From positions 1 to 23,334 of the forward strand of contig CAYJWY010000014.1 of the NCBI GenBank assembly GCA_964374035.1: a DNA stretch of 23,334 bases. Direction: 5' to 3'. Position 1 is the stretch's first letter. The number at the start of each line of letters is the position of its first letter. Origin of the DNA: CALRGL01 sp964374035. Lineage in GTDB: Bacteria; Patescibacteriota; Patescibacteriia; UBA9934; GWF2-40-263. Below are positions 1 through 6,831 of the stretch, piece after piece. Made by a program: the position numbers and the translations under genes. The notes beneath the pieces were generated by a model that saw only the letters and a list, made by a program, of their open reading frames with translations, had not been told where the DNA came from and searched no databases.

Positions 1-6
1 TTCGGA

Positions 7-93
7 TGCACTCAGGATGACAGACAACGATGACAGACAACGACGAGTTTCCATTTGTCATCCTGAGTGCACCAGAAGGATGACAGACAACGA
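7..93. repeat. Small repeat cluster with a 16-bp inverted repeat
   Basis: A perfect 16-bp inverted repeat has arms at 7-22 (TGCACTCAGGATGACA) and 56-71. The 15-mer GATGACAGACAACGA occurs three times, at 16-30, 29-43 and 79-93. The arms resemble the 'tcatcctgag' ends of the repeats at 15076-15158 and 22968-23334, so this is probably another member of that dispersed family. The left part may extend beyond the window. Confidence 0.75.
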
Positions 94-255
94 TGAAATC
101 TTGTTTGTTCGTAAATTAAGAGAAGATGCGGGATAACCCACAATGAATTCATTGGTTGCATCGATCGGCTACGGCTTATCGATGCCCTTTCGGCAGATAC
201 ACATTGAGAACGTGGCAGGGCACGACTTGCCATGGAGGATCTGTATCGTGCCAAA

Positions 256-294
256 CAAAAAAAGAAAACCACCCTTGCAATGGCTTGGGTGGTT
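256..294 (-). terminator. Intrinsic terminator of the candidate small RNA
   Basis: Read on the minus strand, an 8-bp perfect stem AACCACCC/GGGTGGTT (287-294 with 267-274) encloses a 12-nt loop. It is followed directly by a T-rich tract (TTCTTTTTTTG, complement of 256-266). No coding gene ends just upstream, which supports a separate RNA gene. Confidence 0.8.
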
Positions 295-474
295 CTTTGT
301 TCTTTGGTGCCTGACAGACAATGCGTGCTTGAGGAGGTAGATTCTGCGTGTGTCCGTATTCTCGATGTGGTCGCGATGATGGTAGCTTGTCAAATCCACC
401 AGGTCGTCAACGCGTATCGTGCACCTTGAAAGTTCGTAGTGTGTTCTTCGAGCAAACACATCTTCTGTCAGGCA
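256..474 (-). ncRNA. Candidate structured small RNA, about 219 nt
   Basis: This stretch has no convincing protein gene but has the parts of a stand-alone RNA gene. A promoter lies at 480-507 and predicts a start at about 473-474, exactly where an 11-bp perfect closing stem begins (TGCCTGACAGA at 474-464 pairs with 318-308). An intrinsic terminator follows at 256-294. Inside, TGTGTT/AACACA (440-460) forms a 6-bp hairpin, and TGGTGG/CTACCA (401-380) forms another with one G-U pair, roughly framed by CGCG/CGCG. The size would suit a 6S-type RNA, but I see no diagnostic conserved sequence, nor any tmRNA, SRP or RNase P signature. A 22-codon leaderless reading frame starting ATGCCTGACAGA at 475 is an alternative or additional product. 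Confidence 0.6.
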
Positions 475-479
475 TAATC

Positions 480-507
480 AATGTAGCACGATGAAAAAGA
501 TGTGCAA
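480..507 (-). promoter_or_regulatory. Promoter of the candidate small RNA
   Basis: On the minus strand: TTGCAC (507-502), 16-nt spacer, TACATT (485-480), with an extended -10 TGC directly upstream. The predicted start at about 473-474 coincides with the 5' end of the RNA's closing stem. Confidence 0.6.
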
Positions 508-546
508 GTCTGTCAAACGACGATTGTGCACCGCTCGTCCACAGAG

Positions 547-555
547 TTATCCACA
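547..555 (+). promoter_or_regulatory. DnaA-box-like 9-mer
   Basis: TTATCCACA matches the bacterial DnaA-box consensus TTATNCACA exactly. It lies between the small RNA promoter and the terminator of the RelA/SpoT-like gene. It stands alone, without an AT-rich unwinding region or box cluster, so it is not evidence of an origin. One chance match in a window this size is quite possible. Confidence 0.4.
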
Positions 556-591
556 AAAGAAAAATCCACCGTCGCCAAGAGCTGTGGTGGA
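555..591 (-). terminator. Terminator of the RelA/SpoT-like gene
   Basis: Minus strand, 30 bp past the stop at 622: TCCACC (591-586) pairs with GGTGGA (570-565) around a 15-nt loop, followed by TTTTTCTTTT (complement of 555-564). Confidence 0.65.
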
Positions 592-621
592 CAAGCGCAG
601 AAATGTCGTTTCCTGCGCCAG

Positions 622-1776
622 TTAGTTGAGCGTGTCGAATGCGCTAAATTCTTTGAATTCGGGAGTTTCACGCACGGCCCACCCAAGCTGGGAAATCTTC
701 CAAGCTCGAAGTGTTCCCCGTACGCGCGGATTGGACCAGTCGACATCATAGAGCGATGCAGGCCACAGCAGTGGGAGCCAGCAGTTCATCGCTTGCTTGA
801 GCTTGTAGAGCTCGTGATTGATGTCGTTCAGCGCACGCAGACCGGAGAAGTGATCGGCAAAGGTTACGAACTGAAACTCGATCTCAAGCCCGTTCCAGAA
901 GACCGCGCCCTTTGCACATTTGTATTGCGCAGAGGAATCCCCGTTCTTCTCGTCGTTTGGTGTATCGACGTCATAGTTGTGTGTGAATGCTTCGGTGATC
1001 ACGCCGCCGTGTTTCACCAAGAGATCCAGCACTTCCTCGCCGATTTCCAGCACCGTCTGCACAGCGGGCACAACCAGTGTGAGGCCACAACGATCTGAAA
1101 CATCGTATGGATCCTCAACCTTTCCTTCCTTGAGCTGTCGCTGAATCTTGAGCCAGGTACGAAACGGATCCTTGAGACGATGGTGCAGAAACGCGATTCC
1201 ATCGTCGCGAATACGACGACAGTTCAATCGCATCTTGCGCCGGCACGTTCCGGGTCGATTCAAGGGGCGATTAAATCCCACGTTACCCGGAGGCACGACG
1301 TACGCATCCTCGGGATCGTGGTGGGCGTAGAAATCGATCTTGTCGAAACCACCAACGAAGAATTCTTCGCTGAGCAGTTTGATGAGACGTTCCATGGTGA
1401 GACCGACGTGTTCCATCGGTTCGTTCTGCTCGATGAGCGCGACGCTGAGCGCTTGATCAAACATGCTGATGGCCTCAAACCAGACTTGATCACCCAAGTA
1501 CTTGCTTGAAAGCCGCTGATCGGCGATTTCGAGCAATCGACGCATGCGCGGAGTGGAAGCCACGCTTGAGTCCGGCGCGAGCTGATCAATGTAGCCGAAG
1601 CAGTAATCACGTCCGAGCCGAGCGTGCCCCTCTCGCACATGGTTGATGCCGTTGACGAGCTGACCTTTCACGTTGGACGATCGACGATCATAGAACTCAC
1701 GGCGTCGAACAACAGCTTGCTGTGATGGTGCTGACCAATCTCTTTGCCATGAATAGAGTGTTTGCCACTCGATCAT
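622..1776 (-). CDS. Divergent RelA/SpoT-like nucleotidyltransferase domain protein
   Basis: Encodes 384 aa from an ATG at 1776. This start is chosen because GGGGAGGCAGG lies directly upstream; the reading frame itself opens further out. Residues 199-234 (HRLKDPFRTWLKIQRQL, then DPYDVSDRCGL) resemble the RelA/SpoT synthetase pattern R-x-K-x-P...K, then D-x-x-G. Residues 285-304 (YKCAKGAV...LEIEFQFVT) and H321-x-x-Y324-K325 resemble the 'H...EIQxRT...H..YK' end of that fold. Those enzymes make (p)ppGpp from ATP and GDP/GTP. The usual G-x-R after the Asp reads G-L-T here and no HD hydrolase or TGS/ACT domain is seen, so altered activity or substrate is possible. The N-terminal 180 residues are unrecognised. 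It is a single-gene unit with promoter 1804-1832 and terminator 555-591. The domain call is moderate; catalysis is inference. Confidence 0.55.
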   Translation of the reverse strand: MIEWQTLYSWQRDWSAPSQQAVVRRREFYDRRSSNVKGQLVNGINHVREGHARLGRDYCFGYIDQLAPDSSVASTPRMRRLLEIADQRLSSKYLGDQVWFEAISMFDQALSVALIEQNEPMEHVGLTMERLIKLLSEEFFVGGFDKIDFYAHHDPEDAYVVPPGNVGFNRPLNRPGTCRRKMRLNCRRIRDDGIAFLHHRLKDPFRTWLKIQRQLKEGKVEDPYDVSDRCGLTLVVPAVQTVLEIGEEVLDLLVKHGGVITEAFTHNYDVDTPNDEKNGDSSAQYKCAKGAVFWNGLEIEFQFVTFADHFSGLRALNDINHELYKLKQAMNCWLPLLWPASLYDVDWSNPRVRGTLRAWKISQLGWAVRETPEFKEFSAFDTLN

Positions 1777-1803
1777 CCTGCCTCCCCGATCCGATCTATG
1801 TGA

Positions 1804-1832
1804 AAGATAAACAACAATATGCTTCGCGTCAA
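1804..1832 (-). promoter_or_regulatory. Promoter of the RelA/SpoT-like gene
   Basis: Minus strand TTGACG (1832-1827), 17-nt spacer, TATCTT (1809-1804). The predicted start near 1797 gives a leader of about 20 nt carrying the Shine-Dalgarno sequence of the 1776 start codon. Confidence 0.6.
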
Positions 1833-1836
1833 GGGA

Positions 1837-1868
1837 TAAAAAAAGAAAAGAGTCCCGAGGACTCTTTT
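1837..1868 (-). terminator. Terminator after ndk
   Basis: A 10-bp perfect stem AAAAGAGTCC/GGACTCTTTT (1846-1855 with 1859-1868) has a 3-nt loop. On the minus strand a T-rich tract follows (complement of 1837-1845). It lies 10 bp past the ndk stop and probably ends the operon that starts at 6752. Confidence 0.85.
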
Positions 1869-1878
1869 TCATCTCTGA

Positions 1879-2346
1879 TTAAATTCCCTCTCCAAACACG
1901 TACTTATCCGTAATCTTCTCGTACTGGAAGAGCTCTTCGTTGCCAAAGAAGCGTTTGATTTCTGTCTCAGCATTTTCGAGCGAGTCGGATGCGTGGATGA
2001 GGTTTGATGGCACAGCCATGGATAAGTCTGCGCGAATTGTTCCGGCGGCGGCGTTAAGTGGATTGGTTGAGCCGATGAGCTTGCGGACTTCTTCAACGGC
2101 GCCGAACCCTTCAAGCACCACACCAACCACAGGCGTCTGCATCATGAATGTTTTCACGCTTGGGAAAAACGGTTTGTCGGCAATGTGTGCGTAGTGCTCG
2201 TCGAGCATGGCGTCGTTCAAGCGAATGAATTTCATGGCGACGATTTTGAGACCCTTCTTCTCGAAGCGAGAAATAATTTCTCCGAGGAGATCGCGCTGAA
2301 GCGCGTCTGGCTTAAGAAGCACGAGAGTTTTTTGAATGTCTGACAT
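1879..2346 (-). CDS. ndk: Nucleoside diphosphate kinase
   Basis: A 155-aa enzyme that moves the gamma phosphate of ATP onto nucleoside diphosphates through a phospho-histidine, balancing NTP and dNTP pools in the cytoplasm. The sequence shows LLKPDA with K12, the G-x-TNP segment (GSTNP at 92-96) followed by GTIRADL, and the active-site block NLIHASDS with catalytic H118. Length is close to the usual 140-155 aa, and the C-terminal tail from 138 is somewhat extended. The frame opens 26 codons earlier, but MSDIQKTLVLLKPDA is the family start; no clear Shine-Dalgarno lies before it. It is the last gene of the minus-strand group, 37 bp after the metallo-beta-lactamase gene, with a strong terminator behind. 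Confidence 0.95.
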   Translation of the reverse strand: MSDIQKTLVLLKPDALQRDLLGEIISRFEKKGLKIVAMKFIRLNDAMLDEHYAHIADKPFFPSVKTFMMQTPVVGVVLEGFGAVEEVRKLIGSTNPLNAAAGTIRADLSMAVPSNLIHASDSLENAETEIKRFFGNEELFQYEKITDKYVFGEGI

Positions 2347-2383
2347 AGATATCTTTATTGAACAAAAACATAACAAAATTTTC

Positions 2384-3289
2384 TCAGAATGGCAAGGGCT
2401 GAGGTTGCACCGTGGGCTCGCCAAGCGAACTCGTGAGCAAGATATCGCCGTCTTGATCGGTGCGATACACGGTTGCGCGGACTTGTGCGAGCCGACTCAA
2501 AATCACGGGATGCGGATGGCCGTAGCGATTCCGAACGCCGCTTGAGATTGTTGCGATCTCGGGTTTGATCTTCTCAAGAAACGGCATCGAGGACGAGCTT
2601 TTGCTTCCGTGGTGGCCAACTTTGAGCACGTCGACGTCGGTGAGGGTCGAGAGCATTTGCGACTCTTGCTCGATCTCGGCGTCGCCCGTGAGCAAGACCG
2701 AGGTCTCACCATAGGTCGCGAGCAAGACAACGGAAGTGTTGTTTGCGTCTTTTGGTTTTTGATGTTCGTACGTTTGCATCGGGCCTTCCACGAGCAACTG
2801 CAAATCGTCAAAGGTGAAGCGGTCGCCCGCGCGCACAAAACGATGATCGCTGTCCTCTTCAACCATGCGAGCGGCAAGCGCGTCCATGAACGAAGTGTCG
2901 GATCGCGCGCCGGTCTCGATGATCATCTTCACCCGGTACTGTTCGAGCACGCTCACGAGACCCGTGATGTGATCCGCGTCCGGATGCGTGATAATGATCG
3001 CATCAATCGTACGATCCCACGGCCACATCACGCTTGAAAGTTTTTGCAGGACAGTGTCGTCGGGTCCGCCATCGATGAGAATTTGCGAACCTTGCGGCGT
3101 CTGAATAAACGTCGCATCGCCCTGGCCGATATCAAAGAACCACATCTGCAGTTCGCTGGCGCGGCGATATTGGGAGAACCAAATCGTTGGTACAAACGCG
3201 ATCAAAAGTATCACAAGTGAAAGCACGAGGTGCTCGGCGTAGCGTGAAAGGCGTCGGTTGCTTTTATAGCGACTCTCGGCACGTTGCAT
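2384..3289 (-). CDS. ComEC-type metallo-beta-lactamase domain protein (separate C-terminal half of ComEC)
   Basis: Encodes 301 aa. One membrane segment lies at about 20-38, followed by a metallo-beta-lactamase fold: FFDIGQGDA (51-59), LIDGG (71-75), the metal motif THPDADH with H102, D104, D106, H107, then TGDAE with D203 and KVGHHGSK with H226-H227, and a late SSGVRNRYGHPHP. This matches the DUF/lactamase domain normally fused to the C-terminus of ComEC, which in competent bacteria is thought to act on incoming DNA. The gene lies 98 bp downstream of comEC on the same strand, and an in-frame stop two codons before the ATG prevents fusion. Together the two proteins total 787 aa, close to a full ComEC. 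All metal ligands are kept, so it is likely active; the DNA substrate is inferred. Confidence 0.85.
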   Translation of the reverse strand: MQRAESRYKSNRRLSRYAEHLVLSLVILLIAFVPTIWFSQYRRASELQMWFFDIGQGDATFIQTPQGSQILIDGGPDDTVLQKLSSVMWPWDRTIDAIIITHPDADHITGLVSVLEQYRVKMIIETGARSDTSFMDALAARMVEEDSDHRFVRAGDRFTFDDLQLLVEGPMQTYEHQKPKDANNTSVVLLATYGETSVLLTGDAEIEQESQMLSTLTDVDVLKVGHHGSKSSSSMPFLEKIKPEIATISSGVRNRYGHPHPVILSRLAQVRATVYRTDQDGDILLTSSLGEPTVQPQPLPF

Positions 3290-3331
3290 AGCTTATTTCA
3301 TTGTCCCTTCCTGTGTTCTCCCATCTCATCT

Positions 3332-3362
3332 CGAGCCTGAGGGCTCCTCAGAGCCTCGAACG
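3332..3362. repeat. Dispersed hairpin repeat between the two comEC halves
   Basis: CTGAGG-GCT-CCTCAG forms a stem, extended outside by CGAG/CTCG. The 25 bases at 3338-3362 are identical to 22689-22713 inside the LysM gene, so this is a dispersed element. No T-tract follows on the minus strand, so it is not an obvious terminator between the two genes. Confidence 0.7.
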
Positions 3363-3387
3363 ATCAGTCGAGAGGACACAGAAAAAA

Positions 3388-4848
3388 TTAAAAAAGAGAA
3401 CCGAAAATGGTGATTAATTGTAACATCACGCTTGAAAACGCAAACGCCGGTAGCGCGACGACTTGGCCGAGGGTTGTTGAAACAAAACTGGCGGCGATCG
3501 CGGCGGTGGTGAATACCATGGCGTAGGGAACAAGCGGAAGGACGAGTATGTTCACAAGCGGCGAGATGAGCGAGATCGTGCCGAAATGCCACAGAGTGAT
3601 GGGGAACGTCGCGACGCTTGCGACGAGTGAGGCGACGAACGATTCACGGATGCCGTAGCGATCTGGGAGGAAATCGAAACGGTCTTTCCACGCAGGAACC
3701 AGATAGAGAATACCGGCGGTCGCGATGAACGAGAGTTGGAATCCCGGATCGTCGAGGAGGATGCGTGGGTTTGCCACGAGCATCACGCTTGCGGCGAGCA
3801 GAAGCATGTTGAGTCGGTAGGGTTCTCGACGCACCGCGTGTTGAACAAGCACGAGGCCTGCCATGAGTGTTGCCCGAACTATGGAAGGCGTTGCGCCGGC
3901 GATCAGCATGTAGACGATGAGGAGTGCCGCGGCCACGATGAGCGAGTTTCGACGCTTTAGGTTCGTCGTCAGAATCCAACCAAGGAATGCGACAGAGAAA
4001 AGAGACACGTTGAAGCCTGACGCGGCGAGGATGTGTGAGGTGCCGGTTTTCGAAAAGTCGTCTTGGAGATTTTGCGAGAGACTCGAACCACCGCCGAACA
4101 ACAGGCCTGCGAGGAACGTTGCGTGCGGCTCGGTAACGACCGCGCGAAGATCATCGATGAGTGTACGCTTTATCGCGAGCAGAGTTGCAAGAAACGAAAA
4201 CGTCGTCGATCTTCGAACGTCAATGTATTGCGGGAACGAGCAGGTCGCGAGAATGCCTTTCGACTTGAGGAAACGATCGTAGGCGAATCCGCTAAAGGGT
4301 TCGGGTTGTTCGATACGACAACTCAGCTGGATGTGATCGCGCGCTTGAACGATGGGGTAGAGCGACATACGCACGAGGAGTTTTCCGTCGACAGGTTCGT
4401 CCGCGACTCTGACGCGGTCAAGAACCACAGACTGTCCGTTGATCTTTTGCTCGACTTCGCCGCGGACGATTCCCTCCACGCGGATGGTTTGCCCGGTTCG
4501 CTCAGCGACGGTTACAACGGAGGATGGGATCTCGGATTGGGTGTAGCGCAGGATGCCAAGGAGAAAGGCGAAGAGGATGCACACGAAAACCCCTCCCCTT
4601 GCCAAGGGGAGGTTGGGAGGGGTCTGCCCCGCTTGCGCACTCGTTACGAAAGACCCCCCTCTATCCCCCCTTTGCAAGGAGGGAATTCGAGTGAAGACAA
4701 AGACGATCGCGAGTACAGCCAACAGTCCAATCATCCACGCAAACGGCACCTCGATACTAAGCGGTCCCACGAGCACGCCAAAACAAAACCCGCCGAGGAT
4801 CGCGGCGAGTCGTTTGGATGGCGAAATTAGGATTTGGTTGAGGTGCAT
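3388..4848 (-). CDS. comEC: ComEC/Rec2 membrane channel domain for DNA uptake
   Basis: Encodes 486 aa from the ATG at 4848, which overlaps the end of ugd by 22 bp and suggests translational coupling; the frame opens 19 codons earlier. Two membrane segments (about 12-30 and 36-53) precede a soluble DUF4131-like domain (about 110-215). The competence domain follows with about eight membrane segments and the family motif SHILAASGFNVS (271-282). ComEC is the inner-membrane channel that admits single-stranded DNA during natural transformation. The usual C-terminal metallo-beta-lactamase domain is missing and is encoded separately at 2384-3289. Residues 54-87 (such as PSLQRGDRGGSF, then PPNLPLARGGVF) are coded by repeat DNA inserted in frame between the second and third membrane segments. 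The family call is firm; the start is less sure. Confidence 0.88.
   Translation of the reverse strand: MHLNQILISPSKRLAAILGGFCFGVLVGPLSIEVPFAWMIGLLAVLAIVFVFTRIPSLQRGDRGGSFVTSAQAGQTPPNLPLARGGVFVCILFAFLLGILRYTQSEIPSSVVTVAERTGQTIRVEGIVRGEVEQKINGQSVVLDRVRVADEPVDGKLLVRMSLYPIVQARDHIQLSCRIEQPEPFSGFAYDRFLKSKGILATCSFPQYIDVRRSTTFSFLATLLAIKRTLIDDLRAVVTEPHATFLAGLLFGGGSSLSQNLQDDFSKTGTSHILAASGFNVSLFSVAFLGWILTTNLKRRNSLIVAAALLIVYMLIAGATPSIVRATLMAGLVLVQHAVRREPYRLNMLLLAASVMLVANPRILLDDPGFQLSFIATAGILYLVPAWKDRFDFLPDRYGIRESFVASLVASVATFPITLWHFGTISLISPLVNILVLPLVPYAMVFTTAAIAASFVSTTLGQVVALPAFAFSSVMLQLITIFGSLF
4588..4690. repeat. Palindromic repeat carried in frame inside comEC
   Basis: A 9-bp perfect hairpin CCTCCCCTT/AAGGGGAGG (4592-4612) is followed by GGGAGGGG and, after about 40 bp, by a second G/C-block hairpin around TTTGCAA (4664-4683). 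The blocks resemble 15497-15517 in truB. The element keeps the comEC frame open, coding residues 54-87. Confidence 0.75.
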
Positions 4849-6155
4849 ACACCCACACCGTGATACTCGAATCCGTGCGACGGAAGATGTTTGTCGACGA
4901 GACAATTTCTGCCGTCAAAAATAATCGGACTGACCATGCGCTCGAGCAAGGTTGCGAACGAAACATCTTGAAACTCGGGCCATTCGGTGAGCAGAACAAG
5001 GGCGTCGGCGCCGTCGGCGGCATCGATGGCGGTTGGTGCGTAGACGACGGACTCGGGAAGCACACGCTTGGCGTTGTCCATCGCTTTTGGATCGTAAGCG
5101 ACAACGTCTGCGCCGTGGCCGACGAGCATTCTCACAAAATCGATCGCGATCGAGTCGCGTGTGTCGTCGGTGTCGGATTTAAACGCGAGGCCCCAAACCG
5201 CCATACGTCGACCTTTGAGCGAGCCGAATCGGTCGACGATTTTTTGAAAAAAAACTTCGCGTTGTTTTGTATTCACTTCAATCACGGATCGTAGAAGTCG
5301 AAAGTCGTAACCGTGAGTTCCCGCGAGGGACTTGAGCGAGGATACATCTTTTGGGAAACACGAGCCACCAAAACCGATTCCCGCTTTGAGAAACTTGTGT
5401 CCGATGCGAGGATCAAGTCCGATCCCGCGAGCAACCTCTCGCACGTCGGCGCCGGTGCGTTCGCAGACGTTGGCGATCTCGTTGATAAAAGAAATCTTCG
5501 TGGCGAGAAACGCGTTTGCCGCTGACTTGATGAGTTCCGACGATTCGATCGTGGTTCGCACAATGGGAGCAATCAATCCTTCGTGGAGTCGCTCGATGGT
5601 TTCAAACACAACGTTGTCGTCCGCGCCAATAACGATGCGGTCCGGATTCAAAAAATCGTTGAGTGCGGAACCTTGTCGCAAAAATTCCGGAACGGAAGCG
5701 ATTGAAACAAGCGTTTGCAAATCCGATCGACCCGACTCTGCCAACACTTCGTGAATACGCGCGAGGATCTTGCGATTCGTTCCGGCCGGCACCGTACTCT
5801 TGATCACAACGATCGCCTCATGGTCGAGTGAACGCCCGATCTGCTCGGCAACCGCATACACAAACGACAAGTCCGCTTCGCCGTTTTTCTGCGGCGGTGT
5901 TTGCACGGCAATCATCATCACGTCCGCTGAGCTTATGACTGAGGACAAATCTGTCGTAAAGACAATGTGACCCAGCTCTTGCTGGGTCTTCAACATCTCG
6001 GAAATGCCTGGCTCATAGAACGGCGCCTGACCGCGGTCGAGCAGAGAAATTTTTTGCGGGTCAATGTCAACGCACGCTACTTTGTGACCGAGGCTCGCAA
6101 AGCCAAGCCCCGTTGACAGTCCCACGTATCCGGTTCCAATCATCACGATGTTCAT
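4827..6155 (-). CDS. ugd: UDP-glucose 6-dehydrogenase
   Basis: A 442-aa NAD-dependent enzyme that oxidises UDP-glucose twice to UDP-glucuronate, a precursor of envelope and capsule sugars. The N-terminal Rossmann motif GTGYVG (7-12) and VDID binds NAD. VPEFLRQGSA (155-164) carries the E157 region, ELIKSAANAF has K210 and N214, and the catalytic cysteine is C266 in GGSCFPKD with D270. The C-terminal UDP-binding domain begins at about 318 (WGLAFKSDTDDTRDS). Length fits the family (about 430-450). No Shine-Dalgarno is present; the bases before the ATG are pyrimidine-rich. It lies 33 bp after the Nudix gene and overlaps comEC, so it sits mid-operon. A related UDP-sugar dehydrogenase (for example for UDP-ManNAc) is less likely given the motifs. 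Confidence 0.93.
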   Translation of the reverse strand: MNIVMIGTGYVGLSTGLGFASLGHKVACVDIDPQKISLLDRGQAPFYEPGISEMLKTQQELGHIVFTTDLSSVISSADVMMIAVQTPPQKNGEADLSFVYAVAEQIGRSLDHEAIVVIKSTVPAGTNRKILARIHEVLAESGRSDLQTLVSIASVPEFLRQGSALNDFLNPDRIVIGADDNVVFETIERLHEGLIAPIVRTTIESSELIKSAANAFLATKISFINEIANVCERTGADVREVARGIGLDPRIGHKFLKAGIGFGGSCFPKDVSSLKSLAGTHGYDFRLLRSVIEVNTKQREVFFQKIVDRFGSLKGRRMAVWGLAFKSDTDDTRDSIAIDFVRMLVGHGADVVAYDPKAMDNAKRVLPESVVYAPTAIDAADGADALVLLTEWPEFQDVSFATLLERMVSPIIFDGRNCLVDKHLPSHGFEYHGVGVCTSTKS

Positions 6156-6188
6156 AGGAGGAAGTCTTGGAGTCGTAAAGTCGTGTCG

Positions 6189-6752
6189 TTAGCCTCCTAC
6201 AATTTTTTGTTTCAATGCTTGATACTTCTCTTTATCATAAACCGCGCGGATGCACATCGCTCGCAAATCTTGTTCAATGCGTCGCATCTTTCCGTCGTTT
6301 ACCAGATGAATAAACTCATCGAACGTCACTTCACGAAGCTCGATCTTCTCGCCTGGATCGAGATCTTGTGCTTGAACGCGTCGAATCGTTCGCGCGATAA
6401 AGACCGACATCTTCCATTCAATCTTGTTCATCGGTTCAACGACATGTAGCAGTTCCCACACGTCGGCAACATATCCCGTTTCCTCGAGCATCTCACGTTT
6501 CGCCGCAACGAGTGCCTCCTCCCCAAGATCGACACGTCCGCCAATCGGACACAAACACGACTCAGGTTTATCGGGTTGCGATTGCTGTTGAATCATGATC
6601 TTCCCGTCGTCGGTCACCGCGAGTACCTCGACCGTGTCAGGACGAACGAGTTTCTCAAACGTTTCTGTCGTCCCGTCATACATCTCCTGGTTCCATTGAT
6701 AGACATCGAAAATCACGCCGGAGAAGACTTTTTTCGCTTGTGGTGGAATCAT
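6189..6752 (-). CDS. Nudix hydrolase, ADP-ribose pyrophosphatase-like
   Basis: Encodes 187 aa. It has a complete Nudix box G-x5-E-x7-REUxEExGU at residues 72-94 (G72, E78, R86-E87, E90-E91, G93), which binds Mg2+ and cuts a nucleoside diphosphate linked to another group. The layout, with an N-terminal beta domain (FDVYQWNQEMYDG), PIGGRVD before the box and LDPGEKIE after it, is typical of the ADP-ribose/nucleotide-sugar branch, but the substrate cannot be fixed from sequence. It is the first gene of the minus-strand group leading to ugd, comEC and ndk. Its start has only weak AGAGAAG upstream. The 38-bp palindrome at 6779-6816 sits 27 bp before the start and could be an operator. Confidence 0.85.
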   Translation of the reverse strand: MIPPQAKKVFSGVIFDVYQWNQEMYDGTTETFEKLVRPDTVEVLAVTDDGKIMIQQQSQPDKPESCLCPIGGRVDLGEEALVAAKREMLEETGYVADVWELLHVVEPMNKIEWKMSVFIARTIRRVQAQDLDPGEKIELREVTFDEFIHLVNDGKMRRIEQDLRAMCIRAVYDKEKYQALKQKIVGG

Positions 6753-6778
6753 AATCTTCTCTGTGTCATCTCGCGTTA

Positions 6779-6816
6779 CTGGTAACCGAGTAACCGCGCG
6801 GTTACTCGGTTACCAG
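6779..6816. promoter_or_regulatory. 38-bp perfect palindrome upstream of the Nudix operon
   Basis: The left half CTGGTAACCGAGTAACCGC at 6779-6797 is mirrored exactly at 6798-6816. Each half carries two GTAACC copies 9 bp apart, so four GGTTAC-type boxes are phased near one helical turn. There is no T-tract on either side. A dimer or tetramer operator is one reading; an RNA hairpin in the Nudix leader or a mobile palindrome are others. Confidence 0.65.
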
Positions 6817-6831
6817 CAAAAATACATTCTA

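Noticed and set aside
169..459. 96-aa open frame on the minus strand within the small RNA region
   Set aside because: It runs straight through the intrinsic terminator at 256-294, has no ribosome site and shows no protein pattern.
547..555. Replication origin
   Set aside because: A single DnaA-box match without further boxes, an AT-rich stretch or dnaA/dnaN nearby is not enough.
502..1098. 198-aa open frame on the plus strand
   Set aside because: It is antisense to the RelA/SpoT-like gene, which has domain motifs, promoter, ribosome site and terminator; the plus-strand protein shows no recognisable pattern.
4063..4830. 255-aa open frame on the plus strand
   Set aside because: Antisense to comEC, with low-complexity charged sequence and no promoter or ribosome site.
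6149..6166. AGGAGG on the plus strand near 6157 as a ribosome site
   Set aside because: No start codon or credible plus-strand gene follows; the neighbouring genes are on the minus strand.
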